Shown here: positions 1 to 8,996 of the stretch, piece after piece | Layout of the letters: every line of letters begins with the position of its first letter | Position numbering within the stretch: the stretch's first letter is position 1 | Assembly (NCBI GenBank): GCA_964497495.1 | Contig: CAZCCZ010000001.1 | Location: 1 to 64,000 of the forward strand | DNA length: 64,000 nt | Reading direction: 5' to 3' | Origin: CAXXOK01 sp964497495 | Lineage (GTDB): Bacteria > Bacillota > Clostridia > Christensenellales > Aristaeellaceae | The notes under the pieces: model-generated | What the model was told of the DNA's origin: nothing | Databases searched by the model: none | Seen by the model: the letters and a program-made list of their open reading frames with translations, nothing else | Position numbers and translations under genes: made by a program

Positions 1-95
1 AACCCCACAGGGAAGGGCTTGCACTCTTATTCCCGGAAAACGGCGGGCGGCGCATCGCGCCCGGGCGCAGACCTCGCCGCGCATCGTTTTCCTTT

Positions 96-112
96 CGGCG
101 CATCCCGCGCCG
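96..112 (-). terminator. Weak terminator-like hairpin after amt
   Basis: Read on the minus strand, a 6-bp perfect stem (CGGCGC / GCGCCG) with a 5-nt loop lies 16 nt past the amt stop and is followed by an A-rich stretch rather than a T run. It may be the 3' end of the transporter mRNA. Bases 1-95 hold no gene that I can support. Confidence 0.3.
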
Positions 113-128
113 CTTGTAAACCGTTGGC

Positions 129-1877
129 TTATTCCACGTCCTGAAGCGCGTCGTAGCCCTCTTCTCCGGTGCGGACCTTCACGACGTTCTCCACGTCGTA
201 CACGAAGATCTTGCCGTCGCCGATGTGGCCGGTGTAAAGCGCGGCCTTGACCGCCTCGATCACGGTGCGAACCGGGATTTTGCACACCACGATTTCCACC
301 TGAATCTTAGGCAGCAGCGTGGACTCCATTTCGACGCCGCGGTAGTACTCGGGGCGTCCCTTCTGCATGCCGCAGCCCAGCACCTGGGTAACCGTCATGC
401 CGGTGACGCCGATCTTGTCCATCGCGGCTTTCAGGTGCTCGAACATGCTCTGCTTGGTGATGATCGTGATGTTGGTCATCTTCACGCTCTTTTTACCGGC
501 AGGAGCAGGCGTGCTCTTGTCCACGACGGGCACGGCCTTTTCCACGGGCAACGCTTGGGCGGTTTCCTCGGGCATGATGCCCAGCGGGATTTCGCCCTGG
601 CTGAGCATAGGCATGAAGTCCGCGTAGCTGCTGATCAGTCCGTGTTCTTCCACGTCCAGGCCGCGGATTTCTTCCGTGGCGGAAACGCGCAGGCCGACGG
701 TCCTCTTAAGGATATTGAACACAATGAGGATCGTAACCGTGACCCAGGCCGCGACCGATATAATGCCCACGGCCTGCACGCCCAGCTGATGGAAGCCGCC
801 GCCGTAGAACACGCCGCTGTTTACGTCGAACAGGCCCACGCACAGGGTGCCTAACGCGCCGCAGATGCCGTGCACGGCAACCGCGCCTACGGGATCATCC
901 ACTTTCAGCACCTTATCGACAAACTCGACGCCGAACACGACCGCGAAGCCGGCGATCAGGCCGATGAAGAACGCGCCGACCGGGCTGACGAACGCGCAGC
1001 CCGCGGTGATGGCTACGAGGCCTGCCAGAGAGCCGTTGAGCGTCATGGAGACGTCGGGTTTCTTGTAGCGGATCCAGGTAATGATCATCACCGTTACCGT
1101 GGACGTGGCCGCGGCAAGGTTGGTGGTCATAAAGATGGTTCCGACGGATACCGCGTTATCCCCGCTGACGGAAAGTGTGGAGCCGGGGTTGAACCCGAAC
1201 CAGCCGAACCAGAGGATGAACACGCCCAGCGCGCCGAGCGTCAGGCTGTGGCCGGGAATCGCGTGGGACTTGCCGTCCTTGCCGTACTTGCCGATACGGG
1301 GGCCGAGCATCGCCGCGCCGATGAAGGCCGCGATACCGCCGACCATATGCACGGCGGTGGAACCGGCGAAATCTTTGAAGCCCATCTGGCTGAGCCAGCC
1401 GCCGCCCCAGATCCAGTGGCCGCTGACGGGGTAGATGAACGCCGAGATGACCGCCGAGTAGATGCAGTAGCTGATGAATCTGGTACGTTCCGCCATGGCG
1501 CCGCTGACGATGGTGGCGGCCGTTGCGGCGAAGACGCATTGGAACATCACGAAGGTAAACAGGGAGATGTTGGTCGGGATTCCGTTATAAGTGCCGCTGA
1601 TGAGAAGATCGACTTTGCCGATGAGGCCGCCCAGATCGTCCCCGAACATGATCGAGAAACCGATGATCCAGAATACGACCGAGCCGATGGCGAAGTCCAT
1701 AAGGTTCTTCATAATGATGTTACCGGCGTTTTTCGCGCGGGTAAACCCGGTCTCCACCATTGCGAAACCTGCTTGCATGAAGAATACCAACGCAGTGGCC
1801 AGTAACACCCATATGGTGTCTATGCTGAAACTCGCGCCGGACATACTCGTTTGCAGGCCGTTGATGATGTCTTCCAT
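129..1877 (-). CDS. amt: Ammonium transporter with fused C-terminal P-II (GlnK-like) domain
   Basis: Amt/MEP/Rh ammonium channel of the cytoplasmic membrane. About 400 N-terminal residues form the usual 11 or so membrane helices, then an Ala/Pro-rich linker leads to a full P-II signalling domain (about residues 467-582). The P-II T-loop contains the QKGRPEYYRG motif, which keeps the tyrosine corresponding to the uridylylated Tyr51 of E. coli GlnB, and the C-terminal GDGKIFV motif is intact. P-II proteins normally bind Amt as separate subunits and close it when nitrogen is plentiful, so here the regulator is tethered. I chose the ATG at 1877 because AAGGAGGAAGGG sits just upstream; 12 further codons upstream are open but lack such a site. 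It lies downstream of glutamine synthetase on the same strand, which fits ammonium uptake followed by assimilation. Confidence 0.95.
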   Translation of the reverse strand: MEDIINGLQTSMSGASFSIDTIWVLLATALVFFMQAGFAMVETGFTRAKNAGNIIMKNLMDFAIGSVVFWIIGFSIMFGDDLGGLIGKVDLLISGTYNGIPTNISLFTFVMFQCVFAATAATIVSGAMAERTRFISYCIYSAVISAFIYPVSGHWIWGGGWLSQMGFKDFAGSTAVHMVGGIAAFIGAAMLGPRIGKYGKDGKSHAIPGHSLTLGALGVFILWFGWFGFNPGSTLSVSGDNAVSVGTIFMTTNLAAATSTVTVMIITWIRYKKPDVSMTLNGSLAGLVAITAGCAFVSPVGAFFIGLIAGFAVVFGVEFVDKVLKVDDPVGAVAVHGICGALGTLCVGLFDVNSGVFYGGGFHQLGVQAVGIISVAAWVTVTILIVFNILKRTVGLRVSATEEIRGLDVEEHGLISSYADFMPMLSQGEIPLGIMPEETAQALPVEKAVPVVDKSTPAPAGKKSVKMTNITIITKQSMFEHLKAAMDKIGVTGMTVTQVLGCGMQKGRPEYYRGVEMESTLLPKIQVEIVVCKIPVRTVIEAVKAALYTGHIGDGKIFVYDVENVVKVRTGEEGYDALQDVE

Positions 1878-1910
1878 TGCCCTTCCTCCTTGATGATTTG
1901 TATTAAAAAA

Positions 1911-1989
1911 CAAGCCTGCCGTACGCTCGGCGTTGAGCGACGGTTGCTGTCGGTTGGGAATGGTTTCCCGTCCGGCGTACAGCGGCTTG
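1911..1989 (-). terminator. Intrinsic terminator in the amt leader, possible attenuator
   Basis: On the minus strand an 11-bp arm (AAAAACAAGCC with GGCTTGTTTTT) and a 6-bp arm (GTACGC with GCGTAC), separated by a small internal loop, close a loop of about 47 nt. The 3' arm runs into TTTTTT. The structure ends about 30 nt before the amt start, between glnN and amt. It could terminate the glnN transcript or act as a conditional attenuator for amt. Confidence 0.65.
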
Positions 1990-2054
1990 TTTTTCTACAT
2001 TCACGGCGGGGTCGCGCGCCATCGCGCGCCCCTGGGTTGTGGGAGACCCGTCCG

Positions 2055-2087
2055 CATCCCGCTCCGCCCGGCGGACGGAGCGGGATG
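2055..2087 (-). terminator. Hairpin downstream of glnN
   Basis: A perfect 12-bp stem (CATCCCGCTCCG / CGGAGCGGGATG) with a 9-nt loop lies 25 nt past the glnN stop. It has no T tract. A second GC-rich hairpin (about 2008-2032, GGGG-CGCGCG arms) follows before the amt leader terminator. Both could stabilise the glnN mRNA or pause polymerase. Confidence 0.5.
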
Positions 2088-2112
2088 TTATACGGTCTTT
2101 ACCTGAAAGGCT

Positions 2113-4203
2113 TTACACGTACATCAGGATGTCCTGATAGGTGGGCATCGGCCAGTCCTTTTTCGCGACGATGCCTTCCAATTCGTCGGCGTACTTGCGA
2201 ACTTCCGCCATGGCGATGATGATGACGTCGCGGGAGTAGACAGCCTGTTTCAGCAGTTCCTCGTCTCCGTTCTGTCCGGCTACCGCCTTATCCAACGCTT
2301 CGGTGGCCTTATAGAGTGCGGCGGTCTTGGCGCCCAGGTCGGCCAGCAACGCCGTTTCAGTATCCAGCGTCAGGGAAGGCATCACGCTCTTTTTCGCTTC
2401 CGCCTCTTTGGCAATTTCCTTGCTGTACGCCAGCGCCGCCGGAATGATCATACGGTGCGCCATCATGGACATGCACTCCGCCTCGATGTTGATGACCTTC
2501 ACGTACTTTTCCAGCCGGATCTCATGACGGGCGTGCATCTCGGTAACGGAGAATACGCTGTGCTTGACGAACAGGGATACGTTTTTATCGGAAACGTAAT
2601 AGGGGGCGGCTTCCGGCGTGGTCCGGAGGTTCAGCAGCCCGCGCTTCTCGGCTTCTACCACCCACTGGGGATCGTAGTTGTTGCCGTTGAAGATGATGCG
2701 CTTATGCTCGCTGAACACGCGGCGGATGAGCACGTTGAGGGCGGCGGTGAAGTCGGCGGCCTTTTCCAGTTCGTCGGCGTAGAGGCACAGGCTCTCGGCG
2801 ATGGCGGTGGTCAGCGCCGTGTTCGGGCCGCTGATGGACTGCGAGGAACCCACGCTGCGGAACTCGAATTTGTTGCCGGTGAAGGCGAACGGGGAGGTGC
2901 GGTTGCGGTCCGTGTTGTCCTTGGGGAACTCGGGCAGCACATCCACGCCCAGCAGCATCTTTTCTTTTTTATGGTTCTGATAGGCGCTCTCGCTGACAAT
3001 GGAATCGATCACGTTGGTCAGTTCGTCGCCCAGGAAGATGCTGATAATGGCGGGCGGAGCCTCGTTGGCGCCAAGGCGGTGGTCGTTGCCCGCATAAGCG
3101 ATAGATACGCGCAGGAGGTCCTGATAGTTATCCACAGCCTGCACCACGGCGGCAAGGAAGAGCAGGAACTGGGCGTTATCGTTGGGGGTGTCGCCCGGAT
3201 CCAGCAGGTTCATACCCGTATCCGTGGACAGGGAGTAGTTGTTGTGCTTGCCGCTGCCATTGATGCCCGCGAAAGGTTTCTCGTGCAGGAGGCAGACAAG
3301 GCCGTGCTTGTCGGCGACGCGCTTCATCACTTCCATGGTCATCTGGTTATGGTCGGCCGCGACGTTGACGAGGGAGAAAACGGGGGCCATCTCATGCTGG
3401 GCGGGGGCAACCTCGTTATGCTCGGTCTTGGAATACACGCCCAGCTTCCAGAGCTCTTCGTTCAGTTCCCTCATGAAGCCGGCCACGCGGGTACGGATCG
3501 CGCCGAAATAATGGTCGTCCAGTTCCTGGCCCTTGGGCGGCTTCGCGCCGAACAGCGTGCGGCCGGTTACGATGAGGTCGAGGCGTTTTTTATAATCTTC
3601 CTTGTCGATCAGGAAATATTCCTGCTCGGGGCCGGCGGTGGGGTACACGCGCTTGACGTCCGCGTTGCCGAATAGCCTGAGCACGCGCAGCGCCTGCTTG
3701 TTGAGCGCCTGCATGGAGCGAAGCAGCGGGGTTTTCTTGTCCAGTGCCTCGCCGCCGTAGCTGCAAAACGCGGTGGGGATGCACAGAACGCCTTCCTTGA
3801 TGAAAGCGAAGCTGGTGGGGTCCCACGCCGTATAGCCGCGCGCTTCGAACGTGGCGCGGATGCCGCCGCTGGGGAACGAACTGGCGTCCGGTTCGCCCTG
3901 CACGAGCTCTTTGCCGCTGAACTCCAACAGCACTTCGCCGTCGCCGACGGGCTTGATGAACGCGTCGTGTTTTTCGGCGGTGATGCCGGTCATCGGCTGG
4001 AACCAATGGGTGTAATGCGTGGCGCCCATTTCAAGCGCCCAGTCCTTCATGGCGTTTGCGACCACGCCCGCGACCGCGGGATCCAGCGAGCGTCCCTCTT
4101 CGATCGTACGCTTCAGGGCTCTGTAGGTCTCCTTGGGTAAACGCTTTTGCATGACAGCGTCGTTGAATACGCATTCTCCGAATCTTTCGCAGGAATTCTT
4201 CAC
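2113..4203 (-). CDS. glnN: Glutamine synthetase type III
   Basis: ATP-dependent ligation of ammonium to glutamate in the cytosol. At 696 residues it has the length of the GSIII family (about 700), much longer than GSI or GSII. It carries the family motifs EHNEVAPAQHEMAP (about residue 260) and FAGINGSGKHNNYS (about residue 308), and the long C-terminal helical region typical of GSIII. I place the start at the GTG at 4203, which follows a GGGGAGGGGA purine stretch; an ATG 28 codons upstream is open but would lie inside the likely leader. A clear promoter lies at 4314-4342. Together with the Amt-P-II fusion downstream it forms a nitrogen-assimilation unit. Confidence 0.96.
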   Translation of the reverse strand: MKNSCERFGECVFNDAVMQKRLPKETYRALKRTIEEGRSLDPAVAGVVANAMKDWALEMGATHYTHWFQPMTGITAEKHDAFIKPVGDGEVLLEFSGKELVQGEPDASSFPSGGIRATFEARGYTAWDPTSFAFIKEGVLCIPTAFCSYGGEALDKKTPLLRSMQALNKQALRVLRLFGNADVKRVYPTAGPEQEYFLIDKEDYKKRLDLIVTGRTLFGAKPPKGQELDDHYFGAIRTRVAGFMRELNEELWKLGVYSKTEHNEVAPAQHEMAPVFSLVNVAADHNQMTMEVMKRVADKHGLVCLLHEKPFAGINGSGKHNNYSLSTDTGMNLLDPGDTPNDNAQFLLFLAAVVQAVDNYQDLLRVSIAYAGNDHRLGANEAPPAIISIFLGDELTNVIDSIVSESAYQNHKKEKMLLGVDVLPEFPKDNTDRNRTSPFAFTGNKFEFRSVGSSQSISGPNTALTTAIAESLCLYADELEKAADFTAALNVLIRRVFSEHKRIIFNGNNYDPQWVVEAEKRGLLNLRTTPEAAPYYVSDKNVSLFVKHSVFSVTEMHARHEIRLEKYVKVINIEAECMSMMAHRMIIPAALAYSKEIAKEAEAKKSVMPSLTLDTETALLADLGAKTAALYKATEALDKAVAGQNGDEELLKQAVYSRDVIIIAMAEVRKYADELEGIVAKKDWPMPTYQDILMYV

Positions 4204-4313
4204 GTGGCTGTCCCCTCCCCCTGTGATGTCTGGCCTTGCTTGGAAACGCCGATATACGAGAAATGGCGCGATGGATGCGCAACACATCCACAGCGCCGTT
4301 GCTGTATGGGTGG

Positions 4314-4342
4314 AGTATATACCGGCTTGCCGACCGTGTCAA
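4314..4342 (-). promoter_or_regulatory. Sigma-A promoter of glnN
   Basis: Minus strand: TTGACA (4342-4337), 17-nt spacer, TATACT (4319-4314). The expected transcript start leaves a leader of roughly 105 nt before the GTG. Confidence 0.75.
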
Positions 4343-4408
4343 GCGCGGAAGTGTATTTCAGTTGTATTTTGACGTATTATTTATTACTCGGTCGGTATAT
4401 ACAGATCG

Positions 4409-6202
4409 TTACGGGGCGAGGCTTGCCGTCGGCGTGTCCGTCGGTATTGTGGTCGGCGCAACCGTCGGCGCGTCCGTCGATATTGTGGTCGGTGTGCCCG
4501 TCGGTTTAGCCGTCGGCGTTTCCGTGGGCTCAAAGGCGGGCGTTTCCGTCGGCTTAACCGTCGGCGCGGCCGTCGCATCAGTGGGCGGGGTTGCCGACGC
4601 TTCCGCGGCCGGCAGACTCACATAGGGCAGCAGCAGTAGCCCGCCCTTGATTCCCGCCTGCGCCAGCAACGCCGTCAGCGCCGCTTCGTCCATACCCGCC
4701 AGCGGGGTGGCCGTCTGCGCGTCGATCGGTTCCGGCGTCCACTTGCCCTTCGTTTTACCGTCGAACGTAAGCTTGTACGTCTGCGGCAACTCGTCGCCGG
4801 CGACCGTCAGTGCGCAGTGAACGGCGGTGGAGGCGTTCTTCGCCTGTCCGCTGGTGAACACCGTTTCCAGCGCCATGGTCAGCGGCGAGAAGGTTACGTA
4901 TTCCGCCTGCTGCGCCTCCGAAGGCGCGGCGTAGGCGTCGGCGGCGTCGTCCGGCGTATAGTCCGGCGTCAGCGTCAGCTGCAGGTCGCGGGTCAGGCTG
5001 CCGTTGCCCTGCGCGTCCGTGGCCGTAGCCTTGGACCCGGTCAGCGTGAAGGCGGCGGAGAAGGTCTTCCGTCCCTCGCCCGCGGCCGTTCCCTCCGTGC
5101 CCACCTCGAACGCCCCGGCGCCCAGCGGCTGCCGCAGCACCGTGCCCTGGTAAACGGTCGCGCCCGTAAGCGTGTCGTAGGTCTGGTACGCCAGCCGAAG
5201 GAGGCGCGTGCCGCTCTCCAGCGACAGGGTGTTCGTTTCCGGCATGTCGTTCCCGCCGCTGCTGCGGTCGTAGGTCAGCGTCGCCGCGCCGCCCCGGCTG
5301 TCGTACAGCGGGAGGGACAGCGAAAGCGCGAGCGTCTCCCCCATCAGGCTCACCGTGCGCGAAATATGCAGGTCGCCGTTCAGGGGCAGCTCGTCGATCG
5401 TGTAGAAGTAATAATTCTGCTGCGCGGGGTTCAGATAGGTTTCCGTTTCGTTTCCCGGCAGCGCCGCGGTGAGCGCGTCGATAAGCGCGCCGTTCGCCAG
5501 CATGTCCATGACCATCTGTTTCAGCTGGGCCTTGACCGCCGAAGCGGGAATATCATATTCGAACCTCATGGTGGTCGTGCCGTCGTCCGCCTTGCCGAGT
5601 ACCGCGTTCTGGCGGAAGCCCTCGATCCACACGTCGATCTTGGTCAGGTAGGGTTCCGTGAGCGCCGTCCAGTCGGCGGCCTGCGTGCCGTTCAGGCTGC
5701 CCGCAAGGCCGGCCGCGAAGGTCGCGAACCCCGGCAGCGCCGTCTGCCCCAGCCAGCTTTTCGCCGCCTGCGCCAGCGCGCCGTCCGTCTGCGCCCCACC
5801 GCTCTGCCCCAGGGAAAACCAGCCGTCTCCAAGCAGCGTGCTCTTCAGCGCCGTCATGCCCGCCGAAAGAGAAAGCTCCGCGGTTCCCAACGTCTTTTCC
5901 CCGTCCGTCAGCGCGACTGTCAGGCGGTTTTCCGCGTTCTGCGCGGCGTCCTCGCGCACGTAGATATAACTTACGTCGAAGGTGAGCGGCCGGATGGTGG
6001 TCGTCGCCTCGCTTTCACGCCCGGCAACGGCCGAGGCTTCCAGCGTGAGCGTTCCCGTGAAGCCGCTGCCCGCCTGCAACTGCTTCACCAGCTTCTCCTC
6101 CACGGTATAATCCAGCCCGGCAGCCGTTTCCGCAACGGCTCCCGTGAGCGCCATCCCGAGCGCCAGACAAACCGCCAGCAAACGAAGCGTCCGTTTCTTC
6201 AT
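4409..6202 (-). CDS. Secreted protein with Thr/Pro-rich C-terminal tail, unknown function
   Basis: I do not recognise a family. The 597-residue product begins with a clear Sec signal peptide (MKKRTLRLLAVCLALG, cleavage near AVAETA) and has no further membrane segment. The middle is rich in beta-forming Thr/Leu/Thr-Leu-Thr strands and reads like a large beta-sheet exported domain. The last 60 or so residues are a low-complexity PTxTPT wall-spanning-type tail without an LPXTG motif. The ATG at 6202 has GGAGGG about 10 nt upstream. It follows, 65 nt away, another secreted protein of almost the same size (6268-8022), and the two may be distant paralogues. It is the last gene of the operon that begins at 10654. 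Confidence 0.75.
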   Translation of the reverse strand: MKKRTLRLLAVCLALGMALTGAVAETAAGLDYTVEEKLVKQLQAGSGFTGTLTLEASAVAGRESEATTTIRPLTFDVSYIYVREDAAQNAENRLTVALTDGEKTLGTAELSLSAGMTALKSTLLGDGWFSLGQSGGAQTDGALAQAAKSWLGQTALPGFATFAAGLAGSLNGTQAADWTALTEPYLTKIDVWIEGFRQNAVLGKADDGTTTMRFEYDIPASAVKAQLKQMVMDMLANGALIDALTAALPGNETETYLNPAQQNYYFYTIDELPLNGDLHISRTVSLMGETLALSLSLPLYDSRGGAATLTYDRSSGGNDMPETNTLSLESGTRLLRLAYQTYDTLTGATVYQGTVLRQPLGAGAFEVGTEGTAAGEGRKTFSAAFTLTGSKATATDAQGNGSLTRDLQLTLTPDYTPDDAADAYAAPSEAQQAEYVTFSPLTMALETVFTSGQAKNASTAVHCALTVAGDELPQTYKLTFDGKTKGKWTPEPIDAQTATPLAGMDEAALTALLAQAGIKGGLLLLPYVSLPAAEASATPPTDATAAPTVKPTETPAFEPTETPTAKPTGTPTTISTDAPTVAPTTIPTDTPTASLAP

Positions 6203-6267
6203 CAGGGTACGCCCTCCTTCATCCGGCCGGGGCCGGCGATCCGGTCGCGCGCTTCCCGCGCGCCGCG

Positions 6268-8022
6268 TTACTCGTCGTTCATCGTTTCCAGCAGCGTCAG
6301 GAACGCCGCGTAATCCGCGTCGGTCATGCCGTCTTTCAGCAGCGCGCCGTCCTCGCCGGGCAGCGCCTGAACCGCGAGGATCAGCTTCCCGGCCAGATTC
6401 TGCGCAGCCTCCAGAAGCAGGTTCCGTACCGTTTCCGCATCCGCGCTGTCCAGATCCACGGTCGTTTCCGCATTCGTCTCCGCAAAGGCCGCAAGCCCGA
6501 GGGGTGCGGAACCCACCAGGAAGGCGGGCTGCTTCGCCGGAGTTGGCGCGGGTTCGTCCCCCAGCTGTTCCAGCGAGCTCGTCTGGCCGTTCGCCGTATC
6601 GGCTGCGATGTCCGCATCCGGTGTCGCGGTCGGTTCCGCGGGGATGATGCTGACCGTTACGGCGTTCCCGTTCTTCGCGTCGGCGGTCCCGGCCTTCGTA
6701 TCGTCCCCGGCCACGGGTTTATCCGTTGCGTCCGTCGTCCGCGGCGCCGCGCCGTTTTCCGCCGCGAGCGTCCACGCAAGCTCGCTCGTCGTCTCCCCGT
6801 CTTTCGACTTCAGCACGTCCACGGTGCCGGAAAGCGCGTAGCCGTCTCCGGCCGGTGTAAACAGCAGGTCCGCGGTTGCGTTATCCCCCGTTTCGGCCGC
6901 GTCTTCCCCGGCCGTCTGCGTAAGCGTCCGGCTCACGCTTCCCTTGCAGGTCAGCGTTCCGTCGGCGCCGCGCTTGCCTTTCAGCTCGATCCGGGTCGCG
7001 TTTCCGTCCACCGTCTTGTAGCGTTTGAGCGTCGTCTCGGTTTCGCAGTCGAGGGAGAGGGCGTCGTTCCCGTTTTCCTGCTTGCAGCTTGCGTCGATCA
7101 GGCGCGTGTCCCGCACTCCGCTTGCCTTGGTAACTTCGAAGGTAAAGGTGTCGGTGCGCTCGCTTCCGCGGGTGGTGAAAGCCCATTGCCATGAAAGCCT
7201 GCGTTTCGTCCCGTCCGGGTAAACCGCGTCCCCCTTCACGTACACGCAGAGGTCCTCGCCGTTCGCGTCGCGGTACAACGCGACCACGAGCCCCCTGGCG
7301 AACGTCATCTGCGCGACCTCGGCGCGGAAGGCGTCGTCCATGCCGCAGGCGAGCAGCGCGCGCAGCCGGGGCAGCAGGCCCTCGGCCTGCTCCGCGTCGA
7401 GCCTCGCCACGCGGCTCCATGCGCCCTTGCCGACGCCTTTAATGGAATAGTTCGCTTTCTTTTCCGTGGCGAAGGGCTGTATGCCGTCGGTAAGCGCCTG
7501 GTAGCAGCCCTGCATTTCCGGAATCGCGTCCGGCATCGAAAACGCCCGCGCGATGTCGGAATCGTTCAGGCCGTCGTCCGCCGGCGCGCTGTCCGCGGCG
7601 CCTTCTTCGTCGTCCTGCTCCATCAGGATTTCCGACGGCGACGCCGCGGCGGACGTCAGCGTGCGGTTCGGCAGCAGGGACGTAGCAAAGGCGTATCGTC
7701 CGTCCAGCAGGGTTTCCGTCCAGTCCGCCATCGTTTCGCCGTCCACAGCGATACCGGCGGCGGTGGAACCGTTCGCCCCGTCCTGCGTCACGGCCGCCAC
7801 TACCGTCACGTGGGAAAGCACGGCGTTGAGCATCGTCAGGGTCTTTTCTTCAAAAGGCATCAGCGTTTTCAGCTGTAATACGGCGGAGAACCGCACGGAG
7901 CGCAAGTTCCCCAGCCAGCCGGAAAGCGCCTTGTCCAGCGCGGCCACGTCCGCCCGCGCGGGCAGGCAGCCGTACAGCAGCAACAACAGGCAAAGCGTAA
8001 GGGCGGTCAGTCGTCTGGTCAA
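6268..8022 (-). CDS. Secreted or membrane-anchored protein, unknown function
   Basis: 584 residues with an N-terminal signal sequence (TALTLCLLLLLYGCLPARA). The LYGC stretch is lipobox-like but has Tyr at -2, so lipidation is uncertain. I do not recognise the fold: the body is Thr/Asp/Ala-rich with many beta-type segments, followed by a low-complexity linker (about residues 440-520) and a short helical C-terminus. The start is a TTG at 8022 with AGGAGGAAA upstream, and it overlaps the dusB stop in TTGA, so translation is probably coupled. With the gene at 4409-6202 it forms a pair of exported proteins downstream of dusB, which is an odd partner for a tRNA-modifying enzyme. Confidence 0.7.
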   Translation of the reverse strand: MTRRLTALTLCLLLLLYGCLPARADVAALDKALSGWLGNLRSVRFSAVLQLKTLMPFEEKTLTMLNAVLSHVTVVAAVTQDGANGSTAAGIAVDGETMADWTETLLDGRYAFATSLLPNRTLTSAAASPSEILMEQDDEEGAADSAPADDGLNDSDIARAFSMPDAIPEMQGCYQALTDGIQPFATEKKANYSIKGVGKGAWSRVARLDAEQAEGLLPRLRALLACGMDDAFRAEVAQMTFARGLVVALYRDANGEDLCVYVKGDAVYPDGTKRRLSWQWAFTTRGSERTDTFTFEVTKASGVRDTRLIDASCKQENGNDALSLDCETETTLKRYKTVDGNATRIELKGKRGADGTLTCKGSVSRTLTQTAGEDAAETGDNATADLLFTPAGDGYALSGTVDVLKSKDGETTSELAWTLAAENGAAPRTTDATDKPVAGDDTKAGTADAKNGNAVTVSIIPAEPTATPDADIAADTANGQTSSLEQLGDEPAPTPAKQPAFLVGSAPLGLAAFAETNAETTVDLDSADAETVRNLLLEAAQNLAGKLILAVQALPGEDGALLKDGMTDADYAAFLTLLETMNDE

Positions 8023-8996
8023 TGGGTTTCCTCCTGTTCCAGTCCCGCGAAAAGCGTTTTAAGGAGCGTCTTTTGCCCTTCGGCGGTCGATGCGGTGTTC
8101 AGCACCCTTCGAAGGGCCGACGCGCCGCGTACGCCCGCGATGTAATGGCCAATGTGCGTGCGCATCTCCGCCACAGCCAGCCGCTCCCCTTTGAAAGCCA
8201 CCATCCGGTCGATGTGCTCCAACGCCGTCGCCAACCGCTCAGCGGGCGAGGTTTCGGGTGCGGGTTCACCGCGCAGCGCCGCCTTCGCCTGCCGGAACAG
8301 CCACGGGTTTCCCATCGCGCCGCGGCCGATCAGCAACCCGGCGCAGCCCGTGATCTCCAGCGCGCGTACCGCGTCCGCAGGCGCGAACACGTCCCCGTTG
8401 GCGATCACCGGAATGCGCACCTGCCGGGCGACGGCCGCGATTGCTTCATAGTCCGCCCTGCCCGCGTACATCTGGGTTCGCGTGCGTCCGTGGATGCAAA
8501 CCCACCGCAGGCCCAGCGCTTCCGCCGCGCGCGCCAGTTCCAGCGCGTTCAGGCTGTCCGCATCGAAACCCAGCCGCATTTTCACCGTCACCGGCAGAAC
8601 GCTGTTCTTCTTCACGGCTTCCATGATCCTTGCGGCCAGTTCCGGCGTGCGCATCAGCGCCGCGCCTTCCCCGGCGGCGGCTACCTTGCGCACAGGGCAG
8701 CCCATGTTGATGTCCACGCTCGTAAAGCGCCCCAACTCGCACGCGCGGGCTGCGGCTTCCGCCATTACGACCGGGTCTTTGCCGAAAAGCTGCACTGCGG
8801 TGTTCGGTTCCCCCGGCCCGGTATCCAGCAGCAGACGGTAGGCTGGGTTATCCGGCTTCGCGCACATCCAGCCCACGGCGCTGACCATCTCCGTGCAGGC
8901 GTAGTCCGCCCCCATGCGGGTGCACAGCGCGCGCATGGGCTGGTCGGTCACGCCGGCCATCGGCGCCAGGCCCAGCAGCGGTTCCGCGTTGCTCAT
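8019..8996 (-). CDS. dusB: tRNA-dihydrouridine synthase DusB
   Basis: FMN-dependent, NADPH-using enzyme that reduces uridines in the tRNA D-loop. The 325-residue TIM barrel starts with GLAPMAGVTD, has the catalytic cysteine in INMGCPVRKV (about residue 100), the FMN/tRNA-contacting IHGRTR, and the phosphate-binding NGDVF and IGRGAMGNPW motifs. I chose the ATG at 8996 since the family begins shortly before GLAPMAG and this ATG overlaps the upstream stop as ATGA. The downstream gene overlaps its stop as TTGA, so three genes are tightly coupled. Confidence 0.95.
   Translation of the reverse strand: MSNAEPLLGLAPMAGVTDQPMRALCTRMGADYACTEMVSAVGWMCAKPDNPAYRLLLDTGPGEPNTAVQLFGKDPVVMAEAAARACELGRFTSVDINMGCPVRKVAAAGEGAALMRTPELAARIMEAVKKNSVLPVTVKMRLGFDADSLNALELARAAEALGLRWVCIHGRTRTQMYAGRADYEAIAAVARQVRIPVIANGDVFAPADAVRALEITGCAGLLIGRGAMGNPWLFRQAKAALRGEPAPETSPAERLATALEHIDRMVAFKGERLAVAEMRTHIGHYIAGVRGASALRRVLNTASTAEGQKTLLKTLFAGLEQEETH

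Noticed and set aside
870..3675. Long plus-strand frames opposite amt and glnN
   Set aside because: Amt and GSIII motifs on the minus strand explain the region; the plus frames have no family resemblance.
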